A stretch of DNA of 64,000 nucleotides from positions 1-64,000 of the forward strand of contig JAUXGN010000012.1 of NCBI GenBank assembly GCA_030622115.1, written 5' to 3'. Position numbers and translations under genes: made by a program. Below the pieces are notes generated by a model, which saw nothing but the letters and a program-made list of their open reading frames with translations, was not told where the DNA came from and did not search any database. Positions 10,101 through 20,647 of the stretch are shown here, piece after piece. The stretch comes from Candidatus Eiseniibacteriota bacterium. GTDB lineage: Bacteria; Joyebacterota; Joyebacteria; Joyebacterales; Joyebacteraceae. Positions within the stretch are counted from its first letter, which is position 1. Each line of letters begins with the position of its first letter.

Positions 10101-11266
10101 ATCTCTCCGAGGCTCAGGGACAGCTCCTGCAGGCACAGAAGATGGAGGCTGTCGGGCGGCTCGCGGGTGGCGTCGCTCACGACTTCAACAACCTCCTCAC
10201 CGCCATCACCGGGTACTCGGATCTCGCGCTTTCCAAGATGGAGGACGACAGCCCGATCAGACCCTACATCACGGAGGTGAAGAAGGGCGCGGACCGGGCG
10301 GCCAACCTCACGGGCCAGCTGCTCGCATTCAGCCGCAGACAGCCGCTCGAGCCGAAGATCCTGGACACAGGCAGCATCATCGCCGACCTCGAGAAGATGA
10401 TGAAGCGACTCATTGGAGAGGATATCGCGCTTCACACGGACCTGACCGATGGGCTCCCCCCGATCAAGGCTGACGGCGGTCAGATCGAGCAGGTGCTCAT
10501 CAACATGGTTGTCAACGCGCGCGATGCGATGCCACACGGAGGACGTCTGTCCGTGAGTGCCAAGTGCGTTCAGATCAGCCAGGACGATTGTGCGTCCCAA
10601 GGCGATTGCCCGTCCGGGGAGTACATCCGCATCTCGGTCACCGATTCCGGATCCGGGATACCCCCCGAGGTCATGGACAGGATCTTCGAGCCGTTCTTCA
10701 CAACCAAGGGGCGCGGCGAAGGCACCGGCCTTGGGCTCGCCGGTGCCTACGGCATCATCCGTCAGCACGGGGGATGGATCCATGTTCAGACGGAGGTGGG
10801 CCGCGGCACGACTTTCCACATTCACATCCCGACAACGAACGCCGAAATCGACGTCACGTCGGATGCAAAGCCGGACACGACGGCGGAGTCAGGACGTGGT
10901 GAACGCATCCTGCTCGTGGAGGACGAACCTCTTGTGAGAGATTTCGCAGTGGGCGCGCTCAAGGACAGCGGCTACGACATCGTAGCCGCTGAAAGCGCCG
11001 AGCAGGCGCTGGAACTGTTCGAACAGGAAGAAGGGAGATTCGATCTCGTCTTCAGTGATGTTGTCCTGCCCGGCAAGAGCGGCGTTGTGCTTGTGGACGA
11101 GCTCCTGAATCGCGCCCCGGATCTCGGCGTCCTTCTCAGCAGCGGCTATACGGACCAGAAATCACAGCTGCCGCAGATCCGCGATCGCGGATACGAGTTC
11201 CTCCAGAAGCCGTACGAGCTCAACAACCTGCTCCGGGCCATCCGGAAGAGCATCGAACCGAACTAG
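7172..11266 (+). CDS. Hybrid sensor histidine kinase, (PAS-GAF)x3 - HisKA - HATPase - receiver
   Basis: N-terminal TM helices, alternating PAS and GAF segments, H box [23 protein letters not shown] boxes [36 protein letters not shown], receiver [18 protein letters not shown]...[15 protein letters not shown]. Confidence 0.93.
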   Translation: MSTRQRTALLSLGLAGALWVAYSALLIAFYDITFIQAAVTGITPLGWVFRLTLTAFTLGIGLMLSHFVEQRSRMGLSADIMEALSEQTNHGFAATHIDGTITYINHYLADAHGYEPSELTGKNISILRSEFQPTQTRTVLDSLATVGSFSALEVRHVHRSGSFFSMLTNARVLTDQDGKPGAMALTATDLRAHSDATHALEHRRALDRAVANFSRALVRDVSVDIGEILKNLATALSVDRAGIYRFRAEGVMDKTHEWNPYHVATSAESKQDFSVSLLPWCTSEILAGRNAIIEDVRSLPQEAATDQRSLDMLGIRSALMVPIHSATEAIGFISFEQASSMKTPPPEDLGPIAAAAEMLAAALLRFEAIEKMKIARDRAQGYLDLAEAAFVALGSDGRVTMINTRGCEMLESSEDEILGQSWFGRFLPDNAREQTRTVFEQLMAGDAAPVEHHENKILTAKGNIRMVAWHNTMMYGADGQITGTLSSGMDVTEMRRAEAMQQAAYTVAAAAHTTEDMDELYETIHRELGEVLNTENFFIALYDRGADTITLPYFVDKHDQGVYGSFPAGRSLTANVIHNDRPLLLDRDTGNAMVASGEVDMIGTPSDVWLGVPLHARGEVIGAIVVQSYENPDEFDKDDLAMLEFVSGQIGTSIERRRAEDQLRFLSSIPTQVSDGVMVTDLEFRITYVNRAAELTYGYEHDELMGLIPDTLSAEPSAASIHAEIAETVSSGGIWHGTHINRRRDGTTFDCEMTVSPMTDPGGEPSSYVWILRDITERKRAEKLLHAVNSTALAMTRALTPEQVLSTAAASLRDLYICAGILILDDSSGTPILVEPLFSGSTTTHDGSDSSGESLPTSDSGGTADSEQISISMHEFGPSKSALLDGHSVFIEDGLGIVGDSFRDATMCPSGVDQSGEIEHLVAAPLVAEGEMFGVLLMLSSDLRRTDVAILTALANQIAASWRKVKVLGELEKSLTDLSEAQGQLLQAQKMEAVGRLAGGVAHDFNNLLTAITGYSDLALSKMEDDSPIRPYITEVKKGADRAANLTGQLLAFSRRQPLEPKILDTGSIIADLEKMMKRLIGEDIALHTDLTDGLPPIKADGGQIEQVLINMVVNARDAMPHGGRLSVSAKCVQISQDDCASQGDCPSGEYIRISVTDSGSGIPPEVMDRIFEPFFTTKGRGEGTGLGLAGAYGIIRQHGGWIHVQTEVGRGTTFHIHIPTTNAEIDVTSDAKPDTTAESGRGERILLVEDEPLVRDFAVGALKDSGYDIVAAESAEQALELFEQEEGRFDLVFSDVVLPGKSGVVLVDELLNRAPDLGVLLSSGYTDQKSQLPQIRDRGYEFLQKPYELNNLLRAIRKSIEPN

Positions 11267-11323
11267 AGACGGACCGGAAGCGCTTCGAGCCGCGGTGGTG
11301 ACGGGCCGGAAGCGCTTCGAGCC
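11242..11323. repeat. Three copies of a CCGGAAGNGCNTCGANCC motif at exact 32-bp period, first copy inside the kinase 3' end
   Basis: Motif starts at 11242 (coding), 11274 and 11306; copies 2 and 3 share GACGGRCCGGAAGCGCTTCGAGCC. Confidence 0.8.
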
Positions 11324-11345
11324 ATGCCTGCGTCTCTGGACGCAC

Positions 11346-13691
11346 CTACTTCAGGAGCACCATCGATCTCTTCTCGGAGAACTCCCCTGCCTCCATCCCG
11401 AAGAAGTAGACCCCACTCGCAACCGTCCGCCCGAGATCGTCTCGCCCGTCCCAGACCACACTGTGGCGGCCGGAATCCTGAGCCAGATCAGCGAGCGTGC
11501 AAACCAGCGCGCCCGCAACATCATACACACGCAGACAAACGTGACTCCGCTCGGGAAGCGCGTAGCGAATCACCGTTGTAGGATTGAATGGATTCGGCTC
11601 GTTCTGCGCAAGAACGAAGCGCCCGGGGCTTCCTGTCTCCGGATCGTCCGGCACGTCTGTAGACGTACTCGTGGCGGTGGTCTCGCTGTGGTAGAAGTCA
11701 TGTTTCGTCACCGTGACGTCGAGCGTTCCGGGCGATGCTATCGGCGGCGTGAGCGGAATCGATACGAACCCGGCTGCATCCGTGTAGCGGACCTCCGTAA
11801 CATCATCGTCGGCCTTCTCAACGTGCACGAGTGCATTCTCAACCGGACCGCCTCCGGACACGTTCACCGTGACATCGAAGCTCACAGCTCCGACCGGCAC
11901 TTCGGCGGCGTGGCTCACATCGAAGACGGCCGGTACGTCGGTCCAGATATCAACCGATGGATCGCCGAGGACATTGTACATCTCGAAATACCTGTGGGTG
12001 CTTCCGCCGCCGCTGTAGTGCTGGTAGAGGTGGTAGAGCGCTCGATGGCTGATGCCGCAGGCCCACGTATAGCCCTCGCCGAAGCAAGCCTCGAAGGCTG
12101 CTTTCTCAAGGACGTCGTCCGGATCCCAGTACGACGTCGCGGAAGAGCCCCAAAACGCAAGGGCGCCCTTGCCGGAAGCGTTGATCCATGTCTCACCAAA
12201 GCACGACGAGCTGTACTGCCCCGTCAAACATGAGTAGCTGTGAACAAGCGGGAGCATCTCCTGATTGGTGAGGCTGTTGACGTCCGTGGCGGTGAACATC
12301 GGACCATCGGACCAGTAGGTCACCGATCCGTGGCCGGAGAAGACGCCGAGCGAGCGACCGTCGTTGAAAGCATCCCTGACTTGCTGCGTAGTTGCGTGGT
12401 ATGTATGGCAGTAGAGCCTCTGCGAGTAGTACCCCAATGCGTCGAGGTACTGTCGGATGGCGTAGTCGTGCGTACCCTCAGAGATCTCGTAGTTGTCGTT
12501 GGAGGCCATGAAGACGGCCTTCTTGATCCAAGCGGTCCCGCTCGAGAGGTTGAACCTCTCATAGTTGACTGTCTTGTCAACGAGGTTCGTAACCTGGGAG
12601 GCCGTCGTGCAGGAGAACCTTCCGATCCAGATATCAGGCTGCCAGTCCGAGCCTCCGTCCATGGTCACGTAGTAGAGGTCGGTCGATGGGTTGCTCGACT
12701 GTGTGCCGACCCAGTGACTGATGTAGCCTGTGTCTCCAACCAGGAGCACGAAGGTCGGGGGCACGTCCCAGTTGTCGTATGCATCCTGAATGTAGGCCTT
12801 GATGTTCTCCTTGGTGTTGCCTCCGGGAATCTCTGATGTCCGGACAGCAGTCACATCAAAGCCTTTCTGCGATTTCCAATCGACGAGCGGCTGGATGGCA
12901 TCGTAGAAGTCATCGTGCGTGATGACGAGATAACCTATCTGAAGTGGGATCGTGTAGCGTCCCGTGAAACCGCCGTGGTTCACGAACATGTCCGAGGCCA
13001 GCTTCTCGGAGTAGCGATTGCCGTACCTCTCCAGGATCCGCTCTGTCTCTGAAGGATGTCCACCGGTGAACTCCACCTCGAGCGTCATGCGTGTCACGTA
13101 CTCGATCTCACCCAGAGCAGGGCTGTATCTGATCGGGCTAACCTCGAGCAGCACGAAATCATGTCCGCGGACCGTCTCCACCTCACCGACACAGGCACGA
13201 GTGGCGGGCGTGAGCGAAGAGCTCGAGTAGTACTCCCCGGAGAACGCGAAGTCGGCATCCTCGATCGCTCCAGGGATCTTCTCGATGGGCGCCTGGAGGG
13301 GGAACAGCTGGTGCCCGATCCCGAGCGAACTGAGCGTAGCCACACTGGTCTCTGCGGAAAGCACACGGACCGTAGCCTCAGCTCCGAGCGGGATCTCCAC
13401 GAACTCGCGAACTACCGGAAGCGCGGCCTCACCCACCACCGAGGTCGGGCCGTAGCCGGAGAGGCGCAGTTGCGTGTAGATACCACCGTTCCCCGTCGTC
13501 TCCATAGCATTCACTCCGAATACCTCGATCTCGAGCACAACGTGATCCATGTCGGACTCAACCACCCTGACGAGCGGCGGCGACTCCGACCCTCCATCGA
13601 AGGCAATCCAACGGCTGCCGTCGGCGAAAGCGACAGAAACGAGAAGGATCAGGAGAGCTACTGCCGGCAGGAACGGATTCGCACGCTTCAT
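11346..13691 (-). CDS. Secreted gingipain-like (peptidase C25) protease with FlgD-like C-terminal tail
   Basis: Signal peptide; YLVITHDDFYDAIQPLVDWKSQKGFDVTAV; catalytic-type GHGSVTYWSDGPMF and SYSCLTGQYSSSCFGE; C-terminal QNEPNPFNPTTVIRYALP...VVWDGRDDLGRTVASGVYFF...SMVLLK. Confidence 0.92.
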   Translation of the reverse strand: MKRANPFLPAVALLILLVSVAFADGSRWIAFDGGSESPPLVRVVESDMDHVVLEIEVFGVNAMETTGNGGIYTQLRLSGYGPTSVVGEAALPVVREFVEIPLGAEATVRVLSAETSVATLSSLGIGHQLFPLQAPIEKIPGAIEDADFAFSGEYYSSSSLTPATRACVGEVETVRGHDFVLLEVSPIRYSPALGEIEYVTRMTLEVEFTGGHPSETERILERYGNRYSEKLASDMFVNHGGFTGRYTIPLQIGYLVITHDDFYDAIQPLVDWKSQKGFDVTAVRTSEIPGGNTKENIKAYIQDAYDNWDVPPTFVLLVGDTGYISHWVGTQSSNPSTDLYYVTMDGGSDWQPDIWIGRFSCTTASQVTNLVDKTVNYERFNLSSGTAWIKKAVFMASNDNYEISEGTHDYAIRQYLDALGYYSQRLYCHTYHATTQQVRDAFNDGRSLGVFSGHGSVTYWSDGPMFTATDVNSLTNQEMLPLVHSYSCLTGQYSSSCFGETWINASGKGALAFWGSSATSYWDPDDVLEKAAFEACFGEGYTWACGISHRALYHLYQHYSGGGSTHRYFEMYNVLGDPSVDIWTDVPAVFDVSHAAEVPVGAVSFDVTVNVSGGGPVENALVHVEKADDDVTEVRYTDAAGFVSIPLTPPIASPGTLDVTVTKHDFYHSETTATSTSTDVPDDPETGSPGRFVLAQNEPNPFNPTTVIRYALPERSHVCLRVYDVAGALVCTLADLAQDSGRHSVVWDGRDDLGRTVASGVYFFGMEAGEFSEKRSMVLLK

Positions 13692-13769
13692 TTCTTCCCC
13701 CAGTAGATGTAGCGAAGTCTAGGCTCGCCAGTCAGGCGTCCTGGTCCAATGAGATTACTCAGATATCCA

Positions 13770-13798
13770 AGTTTAGTACATAAGTCTATGTATGTCAA
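13770..13798 (-). promoter_or_regulatory. Promoter TTGACA-N17-TAAACT for the C25 protease, with a TACATA/TATGTA dyad in the spacer
   Basis: -35 as TGTCAA 13793-13798, -10 as AGTTTA 13770-13775; inverted repeat TACATA 13777-13782 / TATGTA 13787-13792. Confidence 0.6.
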
Positions 13799-13831
13799 TG
13801 AATTGACCGGGGGCGAACACTGTGGCCTTCG

Positions 13832-15502
13832 TCACGGCCGCGGCATGATCTTCTCGTAGGCCATCCTCAGAACGTCCTTCGATGGCCCGGAATCGATGGT
13901 CTCCCAGGGAAGCAGTTCATCAGCACCGTACTCTCTTCCAGCGATCCACTCGGCATCCACGCCGGCGCGCCTAAGCGCCGCTTTCCACGGCACGCCTTGA
14001 GTCGCGACCATCACGATCGGCCCCGCCAGCTCACGTCCTCCACGAGCCAGCACGGCCTCCCGCCTCGCCTCCCGCGGTCCGGCGCTCGTGAGCCGAACGC
14101 GAGGCTTCGCGGAGAGCACGCGGCGAAGCGCGGCGATTCTCTGGCGGAGTTCTCGCTCGCCTGCCGCCGGCGCCCAGGCGAACGGCGTCCTGGGCTTCGG
14201 CACAAACGGAGAGAGACTCACGGTGACTCTGGCCCTACCCTGCGCCGAAGCCACGGACTGAGCACGACGAACCAGTCCTGCGATTGCCTCCACGTCCTCA
14301 TCTGTTTCTCCGGGAAGCCCCAGCATAAAGTAGAGCCTCACCGTCTTCATCCCGGCGGCCGAGGCAACAGCTACTGCTCGGAGTATCACGGCGTCACTCG
14401 TCCCCTTCCCTATTCGTCGGCGCAGCAGCTCTGTCCCGGCTTCCGGAGCAAGCGTGGCGGTCCTCACACCGCAGTCGACAAGCAGACCCGCCAGTTCGGC
14501 GTCGACGCTCTCTATTCGCAGCGATGCCACACTCACCTCGACACCCATCGACAGAAGTTCGCGGAGTATCCAGCGGATCTCCGGATGATCACCCAGCGAT
14601 GCGCTCACCAGACCGACCCTGCGCGCGAACGGCAACGCGGCCTCCACTCGCTCGATGACATCCGCCGCGGCTCTGTGTCGGACGGCGCCGTAGACGTGGC
14701 CGGCGGCGCAGAAGCGACATCCCCTCCGGCACCCGCGCGAGATCTCGATCAGGAACATGTCGCTGAAGTACGCGTCGGGCGATAGAACAACGGTCTCCGC
14801 AAATTCGCCGCCGCCGCAAGCGGAGCGGATCGGCAGGGAAACTCCCTCTTGGCCGGAGAAACCCACAGCTCTGCCTGCCTGATCGCGTTCGATATCGACA
14901 AGAGCCGGGACGTAAATGCCGGGGACCTGCGCAAGCGAGCGGATGATCAGGTCCCGCCCACTCTGGCGCTCGCTCATGAGCACTGCCAGAAACGGAGGGA
15001 GCAGCGCATCGGCTTCGCCGACCAGCACGGCATCGACGATCGGCGCGATCGGTTCCGCATTCAGGAACGCGCACATGCCGCCGAAGATGATGAGGGGATC
15101 ACCCTCCTCTCTCTCAGCCGCGAATGGCGCAAGACCGGTTGCCTCCAGCACACGAACGACATTGAAGTAGTCGTCTTCAAACGAGATGGAAAACGCGATC
15201 ACGTCGAAGTCTCTGAGCGGTGTGCCGGTCTCATAGCTTCTGCCCAGATGCCCGGATCCTTCGTCCCAGAAGACCCGCTCACAGCGGACGCCCTCATGCG
15301 AAATGAGGAAGCCAAATGTGAACTGGAAACCGAGATTGCTCATGCCCAGCGAGTACTCGGAGGGATAACAAAGGGCGACGGAGAGCTCTCGCCCTCTGCC
15401 GCCCATGGGTCTTGGTGGACGCTTGAGCCACGTCTCCAGTCTGCCCTCGGCGGACGTGCCCTTGATGGACGCGTCTTTGCGCCGACGCCGTCCGCGAGAC
15501 AT
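13832..15502 (-). CDS. Radical SAM protein with N-terminal B12-binding-like region
   Basis: C-x3-C-x2-C motif in ISRGCRRGCRFCAAGHVYG; FAFSISFEDDYFNVVRVLE-like N-terminal region; ATGA overlap with the upstream TPR gene. Confidence 0.88.
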   Translation of the reverse strand: MSRGRRRRKDASIKGTSAEGRLETWLKRPPRPMGGRGRELSVALCYPSEYSLGMSNLGFQFTFGFLISHEGVRCERVFWDEGSGHLGRSYETGTPLRDFDVIAFSISFEDDYFNVVRVLEATGLAPFAAEREEGDPLIIFGGMCAFLNAEPIAPIVDAVLVGEADALLPPFLAVLMSERQSGRDLIIRSLAQVPGIYVPALVDIERDQAGRAVGFSGQEGVSLPIRSACGGGEFAETVVLSPDAYFSDMFLIEISRGCRRGCRFCAAGHVYGAVRHRAAADVIERVEAALPFARRVGLVSASLGDHPEIRWILRELLSMGVEVSVASLRIESVDAELAGLLVDCGVRTATLAPEAGTELLRRRIGKGTSDAVILRAVAVASAAGMKTVRLYFMLGLPGETDEDVEAIAGLVRRAQSVASAQGRARVTVSLSPFVPKPRTPFAWAPAAGERELRQRIAALRRVLSAKPRVRLTSAGPREARREAVLARGGRELAGPIVMVATQGVPWKAALRRAGVDAEWIAGREYGADELLPWETIDSGPSKDVLRMAYEKIMPRP

Positions 15503-17163
15503 CAGAGCCTGATCTTCCTGAGTTCTCCGTGGCTTGGCGTCCAGTCAGAGAGCTGCGCTCTGGCCACGGGATTGCGGGAATCGATCCTCAGCACTTCACG
15601 GAACTGCTCATCTGATTCATCAGCCCGATCGACTCGTCGGTACGTGAGACCGAGCATCAGCCTTGCTTCCACATAGTCTGAGTTGATCTCGACGGCCCTT
15701 TCGAGTTCGTCTATGGCTTCGTTGTACCGCTCGCTCGCGATGTAGCGGTCGGCAAGCTCGCGATGCAGATCTGCGTACCCGGGCTTGAACATGAGGGCCT
15801 TGGACAGATGCTCTATCGCTTCATCCTCGCGCCCGAGAGCGGCCTTGGCGCGGCCCAGATATGCGTGCGCCTCGGCGTACTCCGGGTTGATGCCGATGGC
15901 TTGCTCCAGCTCCTCGGCGGCTTCCTTGTGTTTTCCACGGGCGAGGTACGCCACACCCAGACCGCACCGGAGGTCCGCGTAGTCTCCGTTCTGAGCGATC
16001 ACTACCTTGTACCGCTCGATCGCCGTATCGTAGTCGCCGCTTTCAAGAAACACTTCGGCGGGTATTCCCGGCGCATCGCTCCAGAACGCCGTGTCCTCGA
16101 ACGCCAATCTGAATGAGGCAACGGCCTTTTCGGTCTCCCCCTCCGAGTGATACACCATTCCGAGGTAGTAGTTGGCGAGCGGATACCTGGGAGATGCATC
16201 GATGACCCGCAGGAGTTCCGTGCTGGATTCGCTCAGCATCCCGCGCTTGAAGTAGGCAACGCCCAGATAGCATCTGAGGTCCCAATAGTCCGGCTCCAGC
16301 TCGACGGCTCGCTTGAGACTCTCTTGAGCATCCCGGTAGCGACCGGCCTTGAGACAGAAGACGCCGCGGTAGAAGAGCGCATCGACGTAGTTGGGGTTGA
16401 TGCTCAAACCCTCATCGAGTTCTGCCACGGCTGCGTCGTAGCGTTCGAGTTCGCCGTAGGCTATCGCCAGGCGAGCGCGGATGTCGGGATACTTCGGCTT
16501 GAGCCTGACCGCGCGCTCAAACCCCTGCACCGCTTTCTCTAGCTGCCCCGTGTTGTAAGCGGTGATTGCGTCGTTGAGAAGTGTCCGGAACTCCTCTTTC
16601 CCAACCGTCGCTCCCCGAAGCTCCTCGAAGGGAGGGATCAGGAATCGCTCGTAGTCCTCTGCGATCTGCGGCGTCTCAGGAACCGGGATATCCAGCCCCA
16701 GCTTCATCGCCTTCTCGAACGCCCGCATGGCATCCTCATGCTGCCCCCGCTCTGAGAACGCCATGGCCAGATAGCAGTAGGCCTCCATGTAGTCGGGGTT
16801 GATCTCGACGGCACGCCGGAGCGATTCCACAGCATCATCGAAACGCCCCTGCTTCTCACTGATCATTCCGAGATGATAGTGGAGATCCGGGTAGCGGTTG
16901 TTCTCCTCCACGGCCTTCCGGAACTGCTTCTCCGCCTCCTCCAGGTTCCCCTGCCTGTAGAACGTGAAACCGAGGTGAGCGTGCGTCTCCGCGGCGTAGA
17001 ACATGCCGAGCTGGTAGTAGGGATCGGACTTGTTCGTCGTCTCGGCGATGACGCGCTCAAACTCCACGACCGCGTTGTCGTAGTCGCCACGGTTGTAGAA
17101 CTCGATTCCCTTGTTGTAGTGATCGCTCTCACCCAATCCGAACAGTTTGGTGAAGAGTGACAC
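15502..17163 (-). CDS. Tetratricopeptide (TPR) repeat protein
   Basis: Repeated TPR units, e.g. PDLHYHLGMISEKQGRFDDAVESLRRAVEINPDYMEAYCYLAMAF; GTG start. Confidence 0.93.
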   Translation of the reverse strand: MSLFTKLFGLGESDHYNKGIEFYNRGDYDNAVVEFERVIAETTNKSDPYYQLGMFYAAETHAHLGFTFYRQGNLEEAEKQFRKAVEENNRYPDLHYHLGMISEKQGRFDDAVESLRRAVEINPDYMEAYCYLAMAFSERGQHEDAMRAFEKAMKLGLDIPVPETPQIAEDYERFLIPPFEELRGATVGKEEFRTLLNDAITAYNTGQLEKAVQGFERAVRLKPKYPDIRARLAIAYGELERYDAAVAELDEGLSINPNYVDALFYRGVFCLKAGRYRDAQESLKRAVELEPDYWDLRCYLGVAYFKRGMLSESSTELLRVIDASPRYPLANYYLGMVYHSEGETEKAVASFRLAFEDTAFWSDAPGIPAEVFLESGDYDTAIERYKVVIAQNGDYADLRCGLGVAYLARGKHKEAAEELEQAIGINPEYAEAHAYLGRAKAALGREDEAIEHLSKALMFKPGYADLHRELADRYIASERYNEAIDELERAVEINSDYVEARLMLGLTYRRVDRADESDEQFREVLRIDSRNPVARAQLSDWTPSHGELRKIRL

Positions 17164-17211
17164 GGCTTTCCTCCTCGCTCAGCATGTACTGTCCACACAA
17201 GCTTATTATAC

Positions 17212-18435
17212 TCAGTCCATCTGCCGGCGCAAGAACGTAGGTATCTCGAGTTCCCGCCTCGAGTTCTTGCGAGAGCCGCCCTTGGCGCACATAACAATCC
17301 TCTGGGCGGGCTCCCTGTACCTGCGGGCGGGCTCCGGGGATTCGATCCTCCTGGGAGTCGATTTGGAACGCTCCGGCGACTTTGCGGTTGTTTCTGCCAC
17401 AGCGACGCTTCTCGCGGCCGGTCTGGCCGGTCTGGGAGTGCGCGCCCGCTTGAGTTCCGTGGTTGCGCTCGTGCGCCCCATACCGATCCCTGTGGCAATG
17501 ACCGTGATCATGATCTTGTCCTTCAGTGACTCATCGATCACCGCTCCGAAGATCATATTCGTCTCTGCCCCGATGGCATCGTTGACCACCATTGCGGCTT
17601 CACTGATCTCGTGAAGGGACAGATCCACGCCGCCGGTCACATTCACGAGGACGCCCTTCGCGCCATTGATCGTGGCATCCTCGAGAAGAGGACTCGATAT
17701 CGACTGCTGCGCCGCCTCGACTGCCCTGTTCTCGCCGCCGCTGATGCCCGTGCCCATCACGGCATCTCCCATCTCGAGCATCACCGACTTCACGTCGGCG
17801 AAATCGAGATTGATGAGCCCGGGGATCATAATGAGGTCGGTGACACCCTTGGTCGCGCGGAGCAGGACCTCATCGGCGATACGGAAGGCTTCGCGCACCG
17901 GTGTGTTCTTGCTGGCGACGGCCAGAAGCCGCTGATTCGGGATCACGATGGCCGTGTCGACCTCCTGCCTGAGTATGTTCACGCCCTCGACGGCCTGGCG
18001 CATTCTCAACTGGCCCTCAAAGAGGAACGGCTTGGTGGCGATCCCCACCACCAGAGCTCCCATCTTCTTTGCCATCCTCGCCACGACTGGACCGGCGCCC
18101 GTACCGGTGCCCCCGCCCATTCCGGCGGTGATGAACACCATATCCGCGCCCTTGATGGCATTGGCTACATGCTCCTGATCGTCCTCGATAGCCTTCTTGC
18201 CGATCTCCGGCTTGCCGCCTGATCCTAAACCGTGCGTCAGCTCGCGGCCGATCTGGATCCGCGTCGCGGCGAGCGAGCCCTCAAGCGCCTGCGCATCCGT
18301 GTTGACGGCGATAAACTCCACGCCGGTGAAGCCCGACTCGATCATCCTGTTGATCGCATTGCCTCCCGCCCCGCCCACGCCCACGACCTTGATCGAAGCA
18401 CTCATCTCCGGCTCGGCGTCGAACTGGAACCGCAT
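17212..18435 (-). CDS. ftsZ: Cell division protein FtsZ
   Basis: [15 protein letters not shown], tubulin motif [21 protein letters not shown]-terminal peptide [12 protein letters not shown]; start at [19 protein letters not shown]. Confidence 0.98.
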   Translation of the reverse strand: MRFQFDAEPEMSASIKVVGVGGAGGNAINRMIESGFTGVEFIAVNTDAQALEGSLAATRIQIGRELTHGLGSGGKPEIGKKAIEDDQEHVANAIKGADMVFITAGMGGGTGTGAGPVVARMAKKMGALVVGIATKPFLFEGQLRMRQAVEGVNILRQEVDTAIVIPNQRLLAVASKNTPVREAFRIADEVLLRATKGVTDLIMIPGLINLDFADVKSVMLEMGDAVMGTGISGGENRAVEAAQQSISSPLLEDATINGAKGVLVNVTGGVDLSLHEISEAAMVVNDAIGAETNMIFGAVIDESLKDKIMITVIATGIGMGRTSATTELKRARTPRPARPAARSVAVAETTAKSPERSKSTPRRIESPEPARRYREPAQRIVMCAKGGSRKNSRRELEIPTFLRRQMD

Positions 18436-18577
18436 CGTTCCTCCTTCCGGGCCACGGCTCTTGAGCCGCGATCCCGCCTGTCCACTGCTTGCTTTCCTTC
18501 GCTTCCCCATTTGTATTCCCTCATGTTCCGATTCCCCGCATGGCTTCGCGGGAACAATGCCAATGCCGACATGCTTC

Positions 18578-19801
18578 CTAGAGGAGGCTGTCAACCCACT
18601 GTCTCACCTTGCGGACGGTTCCGAGAACCGCCCCATCACTTCGTCTGCGCCGTCTTCTCGGTGTGCGCGACGCCGCGATGGCGACGCCTACAGCTGCAGC
18701 ATGAGACGGATCCGCTATCGCATCGAAAAGCCCCGACACCCTGTCGGGAAGTCCGACTCTCGCCGGCATTCCGAAGATATCCTCGGCCACATCGGCCACA
18801 CCTCTGAGCTTTGCCCCTCCACCGGTCAAGACAACACCCGCCGCCGTCCTCCCCCAGTACTCTGTATCCCTGACCTCAGCCAGCGCCAGTTCGAGGATCT
18901 CTCGAACCCTGGGTTCGATGATGGCCGACAGCATGTGCGTCGAACTCTCACGCGATGGCCGCCCGCCCACGCTCGGGATCTCAAGGGCCGAGTTCCCGAT
19001 CATGGACATCTTGGCACAGCCTGACTTGCGCTTCAGGAACTCCGCCTTGACCAACGGCATTCTGAGTCCCACGGCAATGTCGTTCGTGATGCTCGATGCT
19101 CCCCATCCAACAACCCCAACACACCGGATCGACCCACCATGGTGAAGAGCGACGCCCGTCGTGTCGGCGCCGATGTTCACGAGGAGAACGCCGAGTTCGC
19201 GTTCATCACTGGAGAGTGAAGAGAGTCCCGCCGCAACCGGCTTCGCAACCGTGATGCTCTCCCTTAACCCGGCCTCCCGCACGGCTCTGATCGAGTTGTC
19301 TATTACATGCTCTTCGGCCGTGACGATGTGGACCTTGGACCCCAGACGCACACCCGACATGCCGACGGGATCGCGGATCCCGCGCTGCCCGTCGACGAAG
19401 AATTCCTGAGGGAGCACGTCCACGACCGATCGTCCGACCGGCAGAGCCAAGGTTCTGGCCGCCTCGAGTACGGTGGCCACCTCAGATCGCGTGATCTCAC
19501 CGTTCGCTCCGGAGACGGCGATGACGCCCCGGCTGTCGATGCCCTTGATGTGCTCCCCGTTGAGCGAGATCGCCGCAGCTCCGATCTCAACGTCGGTGCT
19601 CTTCTCGGCCGTCACGATCGCTTCGCGAATAGAGTCCGCCGCTCTCTCCATGTTGACGATGACGCCGGCCTCTATGCCGGTGGAACGCGACTCCCCGATC
19701 CCGAGGATCTCCGGGAGCTCTCGGTCCCCGACATCCGCAACAACTGCCTTAATCGTGCTCGAGCCCAGATCGAGGCCGACAATGATCTCGCTCCGCTTCA
19801 A
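18578..19801 (-). CDS. ftsA: Cell division protein FtsA
   Basis: IIVGLDLGSSTIKAVVADVG...GVVLTGGGAKLRGVADVAEDIFGMPARVGLP. Confidence 0.96.
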   Translation of the reverse strand: MKRSEIIVGLDLGSSTIKAVVADVGDRELPEILGIGESRSTGIEAGVIVNMERAADSIREAIVTAEKSTDVEIGAAAISLNGEHIKGIDSRGVIAVSGANGEITRSEVATVLEAARTLALPVGRSVVDVLPQEFFVDGQRGIRDPVGMSGVRLGSKVHIVTAEEHVIDNSIRAVREAGLRESITVAKPVAAGLSSLSSDERELGVLLVNIGADTTGVALHHGGSIRCVGVVGWGASSITNDIAVGLRMPLVKAEFLKRKSGCAKMSMIGNSALEIPSVGGRPSRESSTHMLSAIIEPRVREILELALAEVRDTEYWGRTAAGVVLTGGGAKLRGVADVAEDIFGMPARVGLPDRVSGLFDAIADPSHAAAVGVAIAASRTPRRRRRRSDGAVLGTVRKVRQWVDSLL

Positions 19802-19816
19802 ATGGGGCCTCCCGTC

Positions 19817-20647
19817 CTACGCGCGTCCCCGAGGTCCGCCTTCGGCGGTCCTCACGACAACCTGGCTTCTGAACCTCATGTCTATGGTCTCAGCCGTTAC
19901 GCCTCTCGCTCTGAGATCACTCAGAACCGCCCAGAGTTGTGACAGCTTCATCCTGTCGTAAGCGCCGGAGCCAAACCTGATCTCTGCCCCGTCGGCTACC
20001 GTGTAGATAACCAGACCCGACCCCGGCGCAATATGCACTTCGGATATCTCTGTCCAGAATGAGGGAGAAAGCTCTCGCGCGGTCTTGAGGAGATTGAGAG
20101 CCGTCCTCAGGTTCTCCGAATCAAACACCTCGCCCGCTGAAGGAGGTTCGCTGAGACCGCTGATAAGAGGGATGTCAACGAACGGAGTCCGCTCGGCGCC
20201 CGGCAGCACGCTTCCGTCACCTGCTATCTCCACGAATCCGGAGGAACCTGCGGCCACGATGGCGGCCGGCAGTTTCTCGTCAAGCCGGATGAGCACGTGG
20301 TCGGGAAGCCGGCGAGTCACGTATGCCCGCTCGACCCTCGGACTCGATATGATCGTCGCCTCGACACGTCCGAGATCGATGGAGAGAAGGTCCATCCCGG
20401 GCTCGATTCCGGCGAGTTCAACAACCTCCGCTTCGGTCAAGACAGCATTCCCGCTGATCTCCAGGAGAGACAGCGGGAAACGCCCGGCCTCATCGCCCCA
20501 TGCGGACGCCTTGTAGGCTGAGAACGCTATTCCGGTCAAGAGCAGCACCGCGCTTGCCGCGATGATGATTCGTTTCGCTCCCCCGCTCTCGCGCTGGGAT
20601 CTTCCGCGATCATGCCGCTCTGTGCGCGTCCGTTTTCCGCCCTTCAA
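19817..20647 (-). CDS. ftsQ: Cell division protein FtsQ/DivIB (POTRA)
   Basis: One N-terminal TM; LLEISGNAVLTEAEVVELAGIEPGMDLLSIDLGRVEATIISSPRVERAYVTRRLPDHVLIRLDEKLPAAI. Confidence 0.9.
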   Translation of the reverse strand: MKGGKRTRTERHDRGRSQRESGGAKRIIIAASAVLLLTGIAFSAYKASAWGDEAGRFPLSLLEISGNAVLTEAEVVELAGIEPGMDLLSIDLGRVEATIISSPRVERAYVTRRLPDHVLIRLDEKLPAAIVAAGSSGFVEIAGDGSVLPGAERTPFVDIPLISGLSEPPSAGEVFDSENLRTALNLLKTARELSPSFWTEISEVHIAPGSGLVIYTVADGAEIRFGSGAYDRMKLSQLWAVLSDLRARGVTAETIDMRFRSQVVVRTAEGGPRGRA

